Made by a program: the position numbers and the translations under genes. The notes beneath the pieces are model-generated. The model was not told the origin of the DNA, did not search any database, and saw only the letters and a list, made by a program, of their open reading frames with translations. From Pantoea coffeiphila (GTDB lineage: Bacteria; Pseudomonadota; Gammaproteobacteria; Enterobacterales; Enterobacteriaceae): 64,000 nt of DNA. Of the stretch, positions 1-9,993 are shown one piece after another (the stretch's first letter is position 1; every line of letters starts with the position of its first letter). The stretch is taken from the NCBI RefSeq assembly GCF_016909495.1, contig NZ_JAFBFW010000002.1:682001-746000 (forward strand). The letters are read 5' to 3'.

Positions 1-194
1 TGCCGCAGCGCGCCGTGAGTAATTCCGAGCGTCGACTGGCTGTCTTCACTGAGGTGAAACTGCGTATAGCCGTTGCCAAACCGATCGGGCCAGAGGAACC
101 GGCAGTCGTCGGCCGCTGACGGCGGGCGGGCAGATTGCAGGGCATTCTCCATTGAGACTTCAACCAAATCATTCCAGACAACCTGAATACGCAT
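1..194 (-). CDS. Truncated N-terminus of an unidentified protein, possibly an AraC-type regulator
   Basis: A 64-codon frame is open from an ATG at 194 to the window edge. An AGGA ribosome-binding site lies just before the start. The visible part begins MRIQVVWNDLVEV and contains FLWPDRFGNGYTQFHL. It has no signal peptide or membrane segment. A 19-bp Fur-like dyad lies about 45 bases upstream, so iron control is likely. A cytosolic start plus Fur control would fit siderophore-system AraC regulators, but the DNA-binding domain would be outside the window. The family call is therefore only a guess; that it is a real coding start is more secure. In E. coli adk follows htpG, so this is a different neighbour. 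Confidence 0.5.
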   Translation of the reverse strand, partial: MRIQVVWNDLVEVSMENALQSARPPSAADDCRFLWPDRFGNGYTQFHLSEDSQSTLGITHGALR

Positions 195-236
195 GGTTTC
201 CTCACGTCGCCCGGGAATGAGCCGCAGAAGACGACA

Positions 237-255
237 AATGATAATAAATATCATT
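237..255. promoter_or_regulatory. Fur-box-like dyad
   Basis: AATGATA-N5-TATCATT is a perfect 7-bp inverted repeat spanning 19 bp. This matches the size and AT-rich pattern of the enterobacterial Fur box (GATAATGATAATCATTATC). It lies 43-61 bases upstream of the truncated minus-strand gene and is the only obvious regulatory element between that gene and the htpG terminator. Confidence 0.6.
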
Positions 256-333
256 ACAGTTAGGTGCGGCTTAAATTTACATATTGTTACCTTGTTGTCA
301 AACCCGCCGCGTAGGGAAGCCGGTTAGCAGGCA

Positions 334-366
334 CAAAAAAAGGGGCCGGATAATCCGGCCCCTTTC
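334..366 (-). terminator. htpG Rho-independent terminator
   Basis: A GGGGCCGGA/TCCGGCCCC stem is followed on the minus strand by a run of seven T. It lies about 20 bases beyond the htpG stop codon. Confidence 0.85.
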
Positions 367-384
367 AGTTCACGTGCTCGATGA

Positions 385-2259
385 TTAGCCCAACAGCAGC
401 TGGTTCATGCGGCGAATAAACTGGTTTGGATCGTCCAGCGAGCCCTTCTCGGCCAGCAGCGCCTGATCCAGCAGCAGCTCGATCCACTCGGCAAAGCGCG
501 CTTCGTCCTGGGTATCGGCAGCGCGTTTAACCAGCGCGTGATCCGGGTTCAGCTCGAACAGGTACTTCACGTCCGGCACGTCCTGGCCCGCAGCGGCAAA
601 CAGCTTGGCCATCTGGGTGCTCATTTCGTTCGCGTCGGTGGTGACGATGGCCGGGGTATCGGTCAGACGGTGAGTCAGACGCACTTCTTTCACACGCTCG
701 CCCAGCAGCGTTTTCACGCGCTCAACGAACGGCTCCAGCGCCTTCTCAGCTTCCTTCTGCTCTTCGGTTTCTTCGTCGGCCAGCTTGCTCAGCGCATCGT
801 CGGCTTTGCTGACGGACTGGAACGGCTTGCCGTCGAACTCGGTCAGGTAGCTCATCATCCATTCGTCGATGCGATCGGAGAGCAGCAGAACTTCGATACC
901 TTTTTTGCGGAACAGCTCCAGATGCGGGCTGCTCTTCGCCGCGGCATAGCTATCGGCAGTAATGAAGTAAATCTTCTCCTGACCTTCCACCATGCGGCTG
1001 ATGTAGTCTTCCAGCGACACGGTCTGTGCCGGGCCTTCGCTGCTGGTTGAGGCAAAGCGTAGCAGTTTGGCGATGGTTTCGATGTTCGCGCTGTCTTCCG
1101 CCGGGCCTTCTTTCAGTGCCAGGCCGAACTGCTGCCAGAATGTCTGATATTTCTCTTCGTCATCCTTCGCCACTTTTTCCAGCATCTGCAGAGAACGCTT
1201 GGTCAGCGCACTGCGCAGGGTCTGAGTGATGCGGCTGTCCTGCAGGATCTCACGGGAGACGTTCAGCGGCAGATCGTTCGAGTCGATCAGCCCCTTCACG
1301 AAGCGCAGATAGTTCGGCATAAACTGCTCTGCGTCATCCATGATAAACACGCGCTGCACGTACAGCTTCAGGCCGTGTTTGTGATCGCGGTTCCACATAT
1401 CCCACGGTGCCTGAGCCGGAATGTAGAGCAGGCTGGTGTACTCCTGCTTACCTTCCACGCGGTTGTGGCTCCAGGTCAGCGGGTCGGTGAAGTCGTGAGC
1501 AATGTGCTTATAAAACTCTTTGTATTCGTCTTCGCTGATTTCAGACTTGCTGCGGGTCCACAGCGCCTGGGCCTTGTTGATTTTTTCCCAGCTGGTGGTG
1601 TCGTCTTCTTCGTTACGGGATTCAATTTCAACCGGCAGGGCGATATGATCAGAGTATTTGCTGATGATGCTGCGCACGCGCCATGCATCGAGGAACTCGT
1701 CTTCGCCTTCGCGCAGGTGCAGCGTAATCTCGGTGCCGCGATCTTCTTTGGTGATATCCGCGATAGTGTATTCACCTTCGCCTGCGGATTCCCAGAATAC
1801 GCCCTCATCGGCGGCAGCACCGGCAGCACGGGTGCGCACGGAAACTTTATCCGCAACGATAAACGCCGAGTAGAAGCCCACGCCGAACTGGCCGATCAGC
1901 TGGCTGTCTTTCGCCTGATCGGAGCCTAAGGACTCGAGGAAGGATTTAGTACCGGATTTGGCAATGGTGCCCAGGTTTTCAATGACTTCGTCACGACGCA
2001 TACCGATACCGTTATCGCTCAGCGTCAGGGTACGGTTTTCCTTGTCGACAGAAACACGTACGCGCAGCTCGCCGTCACCCTCGTAAAGATCGGGGGTGGA
2101 TAATGCACGGAAGCGCAGTTTATCCGCAGCGTCCGAGGCGTTGGAGATCAGTTCGCGCAGGAAGATTTCTTTGTTTGAATAGAGTGAGTGGATCATCAGG
2201 TGCAGAAGCTGTTTCACCTCTGACTGGAAGCCACGCGTCTCTTGTCCTTTCATGGTCAT
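385..2259 (-). CDS. htpG: Molecular chaperone HtpG (Hsp90)
   Basis: This is the bacterial Hsp90, an ATP-dependent homodimeric cytosolic chaperone. The 624 residues match the E. coli length. The N-terminal GHKL ATPase domain shows [18 protein letters not shown] and [11 protein letters not shown]; the middle and C-terminal dimerisation domains are intact, ending near [11 protein letters not shown]. The frame is open further upstream, but the start is placed at 2259 because GAGG sits five bases before that ATG. This gives an MT extension before the MKGQETRGF start known from E. coli. A sigma-32 promoter lies 42-70 bases upstream. It follows recR on the same strand. Confidence 0.97.
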   Translation of the reverse strand: MTMKGQETRGFQSEVKQLLHLMIHSLYSNKEIFLRELISNASDAADKLRFRALSTPDLYEGDGELRVRVSVDKENRTLTLSDNGIGMRRDEVIENLGTIAKSGTKSFLESLGSDQAKDSQLIGQFGVGFYSAFIVADKVSVRTRAAGAAADEGVFWESAGEGEYTIADITKEDRGTEITLHLREGEDEFLDAWRVRSIISKYSDHIALPVEIESRNEEDDTTSWEKINKAQALWTRSKSEISEDEYKEFYKHIAHDFTDPLTWSHNRVEGKQEYTSLLYIPAQAPWDMWNRDHKHGLKLYVQRVFIMDDAEQFMPNYLRFVKGLIDSNDLPLNVSREILQDSRITQTLRSALTKRSLQMLEKVAKDDEEKYQTFWQQFGLALKEGPAEDSANIETIAKLLRFASTSSEGPAQTVSLEDYISRMVEGQEKIYFITADSYAAAKSSPHLELFRKKGIEVLLLSDRIDEWMMSYLTEFDGKPFQSVSKADDALSKLADEETEEQKEAEKALEPFVERVKTLLGERVKEVRLTHRLTDTPAIVTTDANEMSTQMAKLFAAAGQDVPDVKYLFELNPDHALVKRAADTQDEARFAEWIELLLDQALLAEKGSLDDPNQFIRRMNQLLLG

Positions 2260-2300
2260 TGCTACCTCAACTAAAACAGGTTGATGAACGTTGAGGGTAG

Positions 2301-2329
2301 AGATGGGGGAGAAGCGCTGGATTTTCAAG
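2301..2329 (-). promoter_or_regulatory. Sigma-32 heat-shock promoter of htpG
   Basis: The minus strand reads CTTGAAA, 14 bases, then CCCCATCT, an almost perfect match to the sigma-32 consensus (CTTGAAA N13-14 CCCCATNT). It lies between recR and htpG and would let htpG be induced independently of the upstream dnaX operon. Confidence 0.9.
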
Positions 2330-2359
2330 GCGGCACGAAAACTCGTGCCGTTTGAATGG

Positions 2360-2965
2360 TCAGAATTTAATCTTGTGGCGCCCGGCCAGTGAATGGGACA
2401 GCGTCGTGCCGTCAACCATTTCCAGCTCGCCGCCGACCGGGACGCCGTGCGCGATGCGGCTGGCTTCCACGCCATACTGTTCACACAGGCTGGCGATGTA
2501 GTTGGCGGTTGCCTCACCTTCTACCGTCGGGTTGGTCGCGAGGATCACTTCCTGAATGGTTTCTTTTTCCAGCCGCTGCTCCAGACGATCCAGGCCAATA
2601 TCTCCCGGTCCGATGCCGTCCAGCGGGGAAAGATGGCCCATCAGCACAAAGTAACGGCCGGAAAACTGCCCGGTCTGTTCAATGGCATGAATATCCGCCG
2701 GGCTTTCAACGACACAGATTTGACCGTTCTGCTGGCGACGAGGGTTCGCGCAGATGGTACAGATCTCCTGCTCGGTAAAGGTCCGGCAGTCCGCACAGTG
2801 GCCAATCTCAGACATCGCACGAGTCAGAGCCTGTGCGAGGCGCATACCACCGCTGCGGTCGCGTTGCAGCAGCTGAAAAGCCATGCGCTGGGCCGATTTA
2901 GGCCCAACGCCCGGCAGGCAACGCAGCGACTCCATTAGTGCTTCAAGGAGCGGGCTGGTCTGCAT
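2360..2965 (-). CDS. recR: Recombination mediator RecR
   Basis: RecR works with RecO and RecF to load RecA onto gapped single-stranded DNA. Its 201 residues equal the E. coli length. An N-terminal helix-hairpin-helix ([15 protein letters not shown]) is followed by a four-Cys zinc finger (C57, C60, C69, C72) and a Toprim domain with the conserved [12 protein letters not shown] stretch. Its ATG overlaps the ybaB stop codon by one base, so it is translationally coupled to ybaB in the dnaX-ybaB-recR operon. Confidence 0.97.
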   Translation of the reverse strand: MQTSPLLEALMESLRCLPGVGPKSAQRMAFQLLQRDRSGGMRLAQALTRAMSEIGHCADCRTFTEQEICTICANPRRQQNGQICVVESPADIHAIEQTGQFSGRYFVLMGHLSPLDGIGPGDIGLDRLEQRLEKETIQEVILATNPTVEGEATANYIASLCEQYGVEASRIAHGVPVGGELEMVDGTTLSHSLAGRHKIKF

Positions 2966-3294
2966 CAGAACGGCATCTTGAAGCCAGGTGGCAGCTGCAT
3001 ACCGGATGACACGGCGGCCATTTTCTCTTTCTGCGCTTCAGCAACGCGGCGAGCCGCATCGTTAAATGCCGCAGCAACCAGATCTTCCAGCATGTCTTTG
3101 TCATCTTCCAGCAGGCTTGGGTCCACTTCCACACGACGGCAGTTGTGCGCGCCGTTGATGGTCACTTTCACCAGGCCGGCACCGGATTCACCGGTCACTT
3201 CCATTTTGGCGATCTCTTCCTGAACCTGCGCCATTTTGTCCTGCATTTGCTGGGCCTGCTTCATCAGGTTACCCAATCCGGCTTTACCAAACAT
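2965..3294 (-). CDS. ybaB: Nucleoid-associated protein YbaB/EbfC
   Basis: A small dimeric DNA-binding nucleoid protein of 109 residues, the usual length. It begins [18 protein letters not shown], the family's N-terminal helix, and ends in the typical PPGFKMPF tail. It sits 52 bases after dnaX and overlaps the recR start by one base. The dnaX-ybaB-recR arrangement is conserved across bacteria. Confidence 0.95.
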   Translation of the reverse strand: MFGKAGLGNLMKQAQQMQDKMAQVQEEIAKMEVTGESGAGLVKVTINGAHNCRRVEVDPSLLEDDKDMLEDLVAAAFNDAARRVAEAQKEKMAAVSSGMQLPPGFKMPF

Positions 3295-3346
3295 AAGTTC
3301 TCTCTCTTTCGCTCAGGCCACACCAACAAAACGGTGATGCGGCGGG

Positions 3347-5287
3347 TTACACAGGGCGGATACTCTCTTCATCAACGTCTGCGTCAAAAAAGCGTCGCAG
3401 CGTCTGAATATTATTATCCGCGATAATCGACTGGCGCGCCTGCGCCAGCTTCTCTTCATAAATTTTTTGCCGCCACTCCAGCGGCGTCAGCACCGCCGGA
3501 TTATCATCTTCCACCACGGTTAATTCAATGGGATGACCAGCCGCGTTGTTGAGGGCATCATTCAGCGCCTTCTGCGCCGACGGGGAATTCAGATGCCGCT
3601 GGCTGGACCGCAGATGCAGACAAACGCCGCCGTCCGTCACCTCTTTCCACGCATTCAGCGCCAGCTGCTGCACCAGCCGCGGCATGGTCAGGGTGGCTAT
3701 TTCGGCCGCCCAGGCATCACGTTCCAGTGATTCCTCCGTCAGTTTGACGATCAGCTCCGGCGTTTTTTCATGCTCCAGCGCGCTGCGCAGCGCTTTCGGC
3801 GTGGCAACCGGCTCCGCTTTCACCTCTTCCTTCGGCGTCTGCGCCTTCCAGCGGTACGCTTCCTCTTTTACCGGTGCGGCGGGTGCAGCATCCTGTCGCG
3901 GGCGCTTCTGCCCACGTTCGGTTGCGGCTGCCAGACGCTCCAGTGCAGAGCTGGCCGGCCGCGCACCCTGCGCCGCCGGCTCACTCTTTTTTGGTTTGGT
4001 TGCTCCCTGCTGGCGCATCAGTTGAGTACGCGCCTGCAGCAGCTGGCTGGTGGTGTCAGGCAATCCCTGAGGCGGCGGCGCATCTGGAATAGTATGCGCG
4101 ACTGCCGGCTGGGATGGTGGCGTCAGCGGAGCCTGAGGTGCAGTCTGGGGTACGGCCTGGGCGATAATAGCCGGCCGGGCAACGGGTTCAGCAATCACCG
4201 CTTTAGGATGAAAGGCCAGCGCACGCAGCAGCGTCATTTCAACACCCATGCGGCGATCCGGCGCCAGCGGCAGCTCCTTGCGCCCCACCAGCAGCGTCTG
4301 GTAATAAAGCTGCACGTCTGCTGGCGGCAGCACTCGTGCCAGCTCGCGCAGACGCTGTTCAATCGTAGCCATATCTTCGCCCAGCGCCGAAGGCAGCAGC
4401 TGGACCATAGCAATGCGGTGCAGCAGGGTCAGCATTTCAACCAGCAGCGCTTCCCACTCCACGCCGCGCGAGGCCGCCTGGTTGAGCAGCGCCATCACCT
4501 GCGCGCCGTCCGCACTGACCAGCGCTTCGATCAGCGCCAGCGGCTGTTCGTCGTCCAGCGTGCCGAGCATATCGTTCACCGTCACCGTAGTGACCGCGCC
4601 CTGCCCCATGGCGATAGCCTGATCGGTCAGGCTGAGCGCATCGCGCATACTGCCATCGGCGGCGCGTGCCAGAAGCTGCAGTGCACGCGTTTCAGCGGAA
4701 ATCTGCTCAACCTGCAGGATATGCTCAAGCTGACCGCGGATCTGATCCTGATCTAAGGCTTTCAGATGGAATTGCAGGCAGCGCGAAAGGATGGTCACCG
4801 GCAGCTTCTGCGGATCGGTGGTGGCTAACAGGAATTTGACGTGTTCAGGCGGCTCTTCCAGCGTCTTCAACAGCGCATTGAAGCTGTGACGCGAAAGCAT
4901 ATGAACTTCGTCGATCAGATAGACTTTAAAGCGCCCGCGCGCCGGTGCGTACTGTACATTATCCAGCAGGTCACGGGTGTCTTCGACTTTAGTGCGCGAT
5001 GCGGCATCGATCTCGATCAGGTCAACAAAGCGCCCCTGTTCGATTTCACGGCAGTTATCGCACTGGCCGCACGGCGTAGCGGTGATGCCGGTTTCGCAGT
5101 TCAGCCCTTTGGCCAGCAAACGGGCAATCGTCGTCTTCCCAACGCCGCGGGTGCCGGAAAACAGATAAGCGTGATGGATACGGCCCAGCGAAAGACCGTT
5201 AGCCAGCGCGGTCAGGACATGCTCCTGACCAACGACTTCAGTAAACGCTTGTGGACGCCACTTACGGGCCAGTACCTGATAGCTCAT
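3347..5287 (-). CDS. dnaX: DNA polymerase III subunits tau and gamma
   Basis: DnaX encodes the AAA+ clamp-loader motor. Tau (646 residues) links the core polymerases and DnaB helicase; gamma is the short product. The start is MSYQVLARKWRP at 5287. Visible features are the Walker A motif GTRGVGKTT (about residues 45-53), a zinc site built from CETGITATPCGQCDNC, DEVHMLS, and a Pro/Ala-rich linker before the tau-specific C-terminus. A complete -1 frameshift cassette lies at 3971-4008 and would yield a 435-residue gamma ending in Glu. It is the first gene of the dnaX-ybaB-recR operon. Confidence 0.97.
   Translation of the reverse strand: MSYQVLARKWRPQAFTEVVGQEHVLTALANGLSLGRIHHAYLFSGTRGVGKTTIARLLAKGLNCETGITATPCGQCDNCREIEQGRFVDLIEIDAASRTKVEDTRDLLDNVQYAPARGRFKVYLIDEVHMLSRHSFNALLKTLEEPPEHVKFLLATTDPQKLPVTILSRCLQFHLKALDQDQIRGQLEHILQVEQISAETRALQLLARAADGSMRDALSLTDQAIAMGQGAVTTVTVNDMLGTLDDEQPLALIEALVSADGAQVMALLNQAASRGVEWEALLVEMLTLLHRIAMVQLLPSALGEDMATIEQRLRELARVLPPADVQLYYQTLLVGRKELPLAPDRRMGVEMTLLRALAFHPKAVIAEPVARPAIIAQAVPQTAPQAPLTPPSQPAVAHTIPDAPPPQGLPDTTSQLLQARTQLMRQQGATKPKKSEPAAQGARPASSALERLAAATERGQKRPRQDAAPAAPVKEEAYRWKAQTPKEEVKAEPVATPKALRSALEHEKTPELIVKLTEESLERDAWAAEIATLTMPRLVQQLALNAWKEVTDGGVCLHLRSSQRHLNSPSAQKALNDALNNAAGHPIELTVVEDDNPAVLTPLEWRQKIYEEKLAQARQSIIADNNIQTLRRFFDADVDEESIRPV
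3971..4008 (-). promoter_or_regulatory. dnaX programmed -1 frameshift cassette
   Basis: On the minus strand an AGGGAG internal Shine-Dalgarno (4003-4008) lies 10 bases before the slippery heptamer A AAA AAG (3986-3992). A GCCGGC/GCCGGC stem-loop follows. Slippage gives a Glu codon and then a TGA stop at 3981-3983, as in E. coli, producing the gamma subunit. Confidence 0.93.
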
Positions 5288-5718
5288 TCGGACTTCATCA
5301 TTGTTCTGAATCAAAAGAAGATACTATAACAGAATCCTCTCCTGCCCGTCGCGGTTCCTGTCGGATAGTTCCCTATACCGAGTACGCTCACAAAACCTGA
5401 CGCAGTGGCTGTCGGGAAAGAGATGTTTTTTTACTCAAAAATAATCAGGCAATTTATTTACGTTTTAATGATAAAAAACTCACAGAGTTAATTTCCCAAC
5501 CTGTAAAAAATAAAATAAAACACCACGCTATCCTTCTGTTAAAGAAGCCCCAGCAAGATGTAATTTTTTTGAAAATAGCCAAACACAGGGGAATCAAAAA
5601 AATAAAATACAGTCAGTTATCAACAGAGTCGGCTTGGCAAACGCAACCGCCACTTACTGACACGATTTCATTTTATTGTGTTCCCCCTATTTCAATACAG
5701 GTTCCTGACTGAAACCCG
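5288..5718. other. AT-rich divergent intergenic region dnaX / bamA paralogue
   Basis: This 430-base stretch separates minus-strand dnaX from the plus-strand bamA paralogue. It becomes strongly A/T-rich from about 5400, unlike its GC-rich neighbours, and it replaces the short apt-dnaX spacer of E. coli. It should hold promoters in both directions, but no promoter, RNA gene or ORF could be assigned with confidence. Confidence 0.5.
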
Positions 5719-8136
5719 ATGAAAAAGAATTTTCCTGGATTGCTTTTATTAAGTAGCCTGGCTGCCTATGGTGCAGATGACTTTAAGGTAAATAATATTA
5801 CCTTTAGTGGCCTGCAGCGCGTTACGCCCGGTGCCGTCTTGCTGAATATGCCGGTACGAACCGGCGATACGGTTTCCGCGCAGGATCTCAACGAGACGGT
5901 TCGCGCCCTTTTTGCCAGCGGTAACTTTGAGGATGTGCAGGTACTTCGCGACGGCACAACGTTAATCGTTCAGGTAAAAGAGCGGCCGACCATCGCCAGC
6001 ATCACCTTCGCCGGTAATAAAGCGATCAAAGATGACATGCTGACGCAAAACCTGGAGGCATCCGGGGTACGCGTGGGGGAAGCGCTGGATCGCACCACCA
6101 TCACCTCAATTGAAAAAGGGCTGGAGGATTTCTACTTCAGCGTGGGTAAATACAGCGCTAATGTTAAAGCCGTCGTCACGCCGCTGCCGCGCAACCGCGT
6201 CGATTTAAAGCTGGTCTTTACGGAAGGCGTTTCCGCCAAAATTCAGCAGATTAACCTGATCGGTAACCACGCCATCAGCACCGACGAACTGCTTTCCCAC
6301 TTCCAGCTGCGCGATGAAGTACCCTGGTGGAATCTGGTCGGCGACCGGAAATATCAAAAGCAAAAACTGGCGGGCGATATCGAAACGCTGCGCAGCTTCT
6401 ACCTCGATCGCGGCTACGCCCGTTTTTCCGTCGACTCCACACAAATCAGCATGACGCCGGATAAAAAGAGCTTATTCATTACCGTCAACCTTACCGAAGG
6501 CCAGCGCTATGCCCTGTCGTCAGCGGAAGTCAGCGGTAATCTTGCGGGGTATTCCGCGCAGATCGAAGAGCTGGCTCGCATCAAGCCGGGAGAAACCTAC
6601 AGCGCAGCCCAGGCCACGCGCATTGAAAACGATATCAAAAAACTGCTGGGCCGCTACGGCTACGCATGGCCCCGGGTGCAGACTCAGCCGGAGATCGACG
6701 ACGCGACGAAAACCGTCAAACTGCACATTAACGTCGATGCCGGCAATCGCTTTACCGTGCGTCATATTATCTTTAACGGTAATGACACCTCGCGCGATGC
6801 GGTACTGCGGCGGGAAATGCGCCAGATGGAAGGTGCCTGGCTGGGCAGCGATCTGGTGGAACAGGGTAAAGAGCGGCTTAACCGGCTGGGCTATTTTGAA
6901 AGCGTGGAAACCGAAACGCAGCGTATTCCCGGCAGCAGCGACCAGGTTGATGTGGTGTACAAGGTGAAGGAGCGTAATACCGGCACCCTGAACTTCGGTA
7001 TCGGCTATGGCACCGACAGCGGCATCAGCTTCCAGGTCGGCGTAACCCAGGATAACTGGCTGGGCACCGGCAACAGCGTCAGCTTTAGCGGCACCAAAAA
7101 CGACTATCAGACCTATGTTGAAGTCTCCGCTACCGACCCTTACTTCACCGTGGACGGCGTCAGTCTCGGCGGCAAGTTTTTCTATAATGATTACAGCGCT
7201 GAAGATAACTCGCTGGCGGAATATAACCTAAAAAGCTTCGGCTTCGGCAGCAACCTTGGCCTGCCGGTCAGCGAACACAGCATGATGAACCTGGGGCTGG
7301 ACTATGTTTATAACAGCCTGACCGATATGGAACCGCAGCTGGCCACCTGGCGCTACCTGGCTTCACGCGGGATCGATCCGGCGGTGGTCACCAAGGACGG
7401 TGACAGCAATTCTGATTTTGTCGCCAACGATGTTTTCGCCAGCATCGGCTGGAGCTATAACTCGCTGGACCGCGGCTTCTTCCCGACCTCCGGCGTCAGC
7501 GCCAGCTTTACCAGCAAAATCACCCTGCCAGGCTCCAGCAACAGCTACTTTAAAAATACCCTGAACGCCAGCGCCTATCTGCCGCTGAGCGACAGCCACA
7601 GCTGGGTATTGCTGACCCGTACCAAGCTGGGCTACGCGGGCGGTCTGGGCGGCAGCGACGTGCCCTTCTATGATAATTTCTACGCCGGCGGCTCCAGCAC
7701 CGTCCGCGGCTTCTCGTCGAATACCATTGGTCCAAAAGCGGCGTATTACCGCTGCAACGGCAGTGAAAGCAGCTACGGCGCGTGCCCGGTGGAGAAATCG
7801 ACCGACGCGGTGGGCGGCGATGCGATGGCTATCGTCAGCGCCGAGTTGATCCTGCCCACTCCGTTTGTCGGCGATCGCTATGCCAGCTCGCTGCGGTCTT
7901 CACTGTTCGTTGACGCCGGAACGGTCTGGGATACCCAGTGGCAAAACACCGAGCAGACCGAAGCCGCCGGGATTAAAGACTACGGCGATCCTTCGCAGGT
8001 TCGTGTCTCATCGGGTCTGGCCGTCCAGTGGCAGTCACCGCTTGGCCCACTGGTCTTCTCTTACGCGCTACCGCTGAAAAAGTATGACGGTGATAAATCG
8101 GAGCAGTTCCAGTTCAATATTGGTAAAACATGGTGA
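5719..8136 (+). CDS. bamA: BamA paralogue, outer-membrane protein assembly factor
   Basis: A full-length Omp85 protein of 805 residues (E. coli BamA has 810). A signal peptide ([19 protein letters not shown]) precedes five POTRA domains (about 21-420) and a 16-strand barrel domain. Barrel hallmarks are intact: the VRGF motif within [18 protein letters not shown], two loop cysteines shortly after it, and the C-terminal [10 protein letters not shown]. It is closely similar to E. coli BamA throughout. The canonical bamA sits between rseP and skp-lpxD; here the gene lies between dnaX and apt with a Skp-like gene after it, so it is probably a second copy (inference, since the canonical locus is outside the window). 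No strong ribosome-binding site is visible. No frameshift or missing motif suggests decay. Confidence 0.93.
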   Translation: MKKNFPGLLLLSSLAAYGADDFKVNNITFSGLQRVTPGAVLLNMPVRTGDTVSAQDLNETVRALFASGNFEDVQVLRDGTTLIVQVKERPTIASITFAGNKAIKDDMLTQNLEASGVRVGEALDRTTITSIEKGLEDFYFSVGKYSANVKAVVTPLPRNRVDLKLVFTEGVSAKIQQINLIGNHAISTDELLSHFQLRDEVPWWNLVGDRKYQKQKLAGDIETLRSFYLDRGYARFSVDSTQISMTPDKKSLFITVNLTEGQRYALSSAEVSGNLAGYSAQIEELARIKPGETYSAAQATRIENDIKKLLGRYGYAWPRVQTQPEIDDATKTVKLHINVDAGNRFTVRHIIFNGNDTSRDAVLRREMRQMEGAWLGSDLVEQGKERLNRLGYFESVETETQRIPGSSDQVDVVYKVKERNTGTLNFGIGYGTDSGISFQVGVTQDNWLGTGNSVSFSGTKNDYQTYVEVSATDPYFTVDGVSLGGKFFYNDYSAEDNSLAEYNLKSFGFGSNLGLPVSEHSMMNLGLDYVYNSLTDMEPQLATWRYLASRGIDPAVVTKDGDSNSDFVANDVFASIGWSYNSLDRGFFPTSGVSASFTSKITLPGSSNSYFKNTLNASAYLPLSDSHSWVLLTRTKLGYAGGLGGSDVPFYDNFYAGGSSTVRGFSSNTIGPKAAYYRCNGSESSYGACPVEKSTDAVGGDAMAIVSAELILPTPFVGDRYASSLRSSLFVDAGTVWDTQWQNTEQTEAAGIKDYGDPSQVRVSSGLAVQWQSPLGPLVFSYALPLKKYDGDKSEQFQFNIGKTW

Positions 8137-8282
8137 TCGGCGATATTTAAATTGTAGAAAATTACAAAAATATTACCCGATCGTATTTATCGTTGACAGA
8201 TTCATTACTTAACAGAATGGTATTATCTCCTGGTGGGAAAGTTCTGAGCAAACTCCTCACCATCGTTGTTATAAAGTAAATC

Positions 8283-8315
8283 AAAGGTCACCTTCGCCGG
8301 TGGCCTTTATTTTTA
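8283..8315 (+). terminator. Terminator after the bamA paralogue
   Basis: AAAGGTCACC and GGTGGCCTTT form a 10-bp stem (one G-T pair) with loop TTCGCC, followed by TATTTTTA. It would separate the bamA paralogue from the Skp-like gene transcriptionally, at least in part. Confidence 0.75.
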
Positions 8316-8610
8316 CTTAAAATAAGCTGAATTTAATTATTAACACACTAAAAGCCAAAAAAAACCGCATAGAATATGCAACATAGCGCCAGCTATTGGG
8401 GAGACAACTTCTCGAAAATGGATTGGGTAATATCTTAAAGATGTGGTCCTGCCAATAACGTCAAAAGGAAATTGACTATGACCTGCCCCACCTGAGCATC
8501 AATTTCACCGTTCCCCTGGTACAGCATCCTGCACCGGGTTTGACTGTTGTCTGCCGTTTACCCCTGCCAGCGCTGCCGCTGGTCATTTACAGATTAAGTG
8601 AGAACACCGA
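8316..8610 (+). other. Leader region with a five-codon ORF and a coupled open frame
   Basis: AAAGGA followed six bases later by ATG (8478) opens a five-codon ORF, MTCPT-stop, ending at 8495. The -1 frame relative to it is open from 8459 to a TGA at 8612-8614 that overlaps the ATG of the Skp-like gene, but that frame has no ATG or GTG of its own. A four-C run at the end of the mini-ORF could connect the two by slippage, or the arrangement may be a decayed small gene. A TATTGG/CCAATA pair (about 8393-8456) could form a long-range stem. Confidence 0.35.
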
Positions 8611-9336
8611 ATGAAAATACTTTGCGCGGTACTGAGCGTCCTGTTGATTGTGGCCGTGGGCTATATTTTTCATCAGCATCAGGCCGTTCCGGAAAGAATC
8701 GCTTTGCTGGATGTAGAGAAAATTATTGCTCAGTCAGCCCCAGGAAAGGCCGGGCGTGAGCATCTCAGCATTATCGATCGGCGCTTTCAGAAGGGCATGG
8801 ATGATTTACACAGAAGTTACCAGAACGCGCCTGAAGAGGAACAGCAGCGGGTCTTCAGTAACGCCGAGGAAACGCTGGTCAGACAGTTCAGCGTGGAGGA
8901 GCGTGGCGTCAGTGATTCGTTGAAAAAAATTATTTATGAAGAAGCAGAGAAGTGGCGTAAGCAACATAACGTTGGCGTCATCTTCCCGGCTCAGCTGGCG
9001 CTGGTCAGTAGCGATAAGCAGGTGGATTGTACCGATGACATCCTGGCAGCGGTTGACCAGCGGCAGATTACCTTTGCAGAATTCCCCGTTCTGCAGATCA
9101 ATCAACCTCCGGCAATGACCCCCGTATCTCCGCTTGCTAAGAAAAAAGCGGAAGCGAAACCCAGCGCCCCTGAAGTCACCAAACCTCAAGATAGCGATAG
9201 TCAGGATCAGGAACGCCCGGCACCGACGGCACCCGAGACGAAATCGCAGACGGGCAAGCTTACCGTTCCAGTTACGACGAATCCTGAATCGCAGACGGCC
9301 GGGCTTGCCTTTTCCGGTGCTCCAGCGGCGAATTGA
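8611..9336 (+). CDS. Membrane-anchored Skp/OmpH-like periplasmic protein
   Basis: 241 residues. An N-terminal hydrophobic segment (about 4-20) ends in HQHQ without an obvious signal-peptidase site, so it is probably a membrane anchor. The next 130 residues resemble Skp/OmpH: IALLDVEKIIAQS near the start, a charged helical stretch rich in Glu, Arg and Lys (about 45-115) like the Skp tentacles, then VDCTDDILAAVDQ, the counterpart of the family's terminal motif. Beyond that is an unusual 80-residue Pro/Ala/Thr/Gln-rich tail that Skp (about 160 residues) lacks. Placement after a bamA paralogue mirrors the canonical bamA-skp pair and suggests a dedicated periplasmic chaperone (inference). The start codon overlaps the stop of an upstream open frame. 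Confidence 0.75.
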   Translation: MKILCAVLSVLLIVAVGYIFHQHQAVPERIALLDVEKIIAQSAPGKAGREHLSIIDRRFQKGMDDLHRSYQNAPEEEQQRVFSNAEETLVRQFSVEERGVSDSLKKIIYEEAEKWRKQHNVGVIFPAQLALVSSDKQVDCTDDILAAVDQRQITFAEFPVLQINQPPAMTPVSPLAKKKAEAKPSAPEVTKPQDSDSQDQERPAPTAPETKSQTGKLTVPVTTNPESQTAGLAFSGAPAAN

Positions 9337-9441
9337 CGGGGTAAGAAAGGATGATATTTAGTCAGAAACGCCATCAAGAATAGCGAAATATTGCAGAAGG
9401 GATGACGGTGAGCAGCAACGCCGCTGCCCACCGAAACAGCA

Positions 9442-9993
9442 TCAGTGCCCCGGGAAGTTCACCAGGCTGTAAACGTTCAGCCCCAGCGCCTTCAGGCGTG
9501 CTTCACCGGCCAGGTCAAACAGATTGATGATGAAGGCCGCATCTTTCACCGTGCCGCCCGCGCGCTGGATCAGTTTAACGGTCGCTTCAATTGTGCCACC
9601 GGTCGCCAGCAGATCGTCCACGACGAGGACAACATCACCCGGCTGGATGGCATCACAGTGCAGTTCTAAACGGTCGGTACCGTATTCCAGCTCATAGCTT
9701 TCCGAGAAAGTCTGGCGCGGCAGTTTGCCCGGCTTACGCACGGGAATAAAGCCCACCCCCAGACCCAGTGCAACGGGTGCACCAAACAGGAAGCCACGTG
9801 CTTCCGTACCCACAACTTTGGTGATACCCGCGTTACGGTAGCGTTCAACTAACAGCTCAATGCTCAGCGCGTACGCTTTCGGGTCTTCCAGCAGGCTGGT
9901 GACATCACGAAACAGGATGCCCGGTTTTGGATAGTCCTGGATGCTTTTGATACTGTTTTTAAGAAAATCTAGCTGCTGCGCAGTCGCGGTCAT
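9442..9993 (-). CDS. apt: Adenine phosphoribosyltransferase
   Basis: Apt salvages adenine to AMP using phosphoribosyl pyrophosphate. Its 183 residues match E. coli when started at [15 protein letters not shown] (9993); a longer upstream frame is unlikely to be translated. The PRPP-binding motif [17 protein letters not shown] and the [14 protein letters not shown] loop are intact. In E. coli apt is immediately followed by dnaX; here the bamA/Skp-like insertion separates them. Confidence 0.96.
   Translation of the reverse strand: MTATAQQLDFLKNSIKSIQDYPKPGILFRDVTSLLEDPKAYALSIELLVERYRNAGITKVVGTEARGFLFGAPVALGLGVGFIPVRKPGKLPRQTFSESYELEYGTDRLELHCDAIQPGDVVLVVDDLLATGGTIEATVKLIQRAGGTVKDAAFIINLFDLAGEARLKALGLNVYSLVNFPGH

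Noticed and set aside
3770..4756. Long plus-strand frame inside dnaX (328 codons)
   Set aside because: It is antisense to dnaX, with Arg/Gln/His-rich composition typical of the complement of a GC-rich gene.
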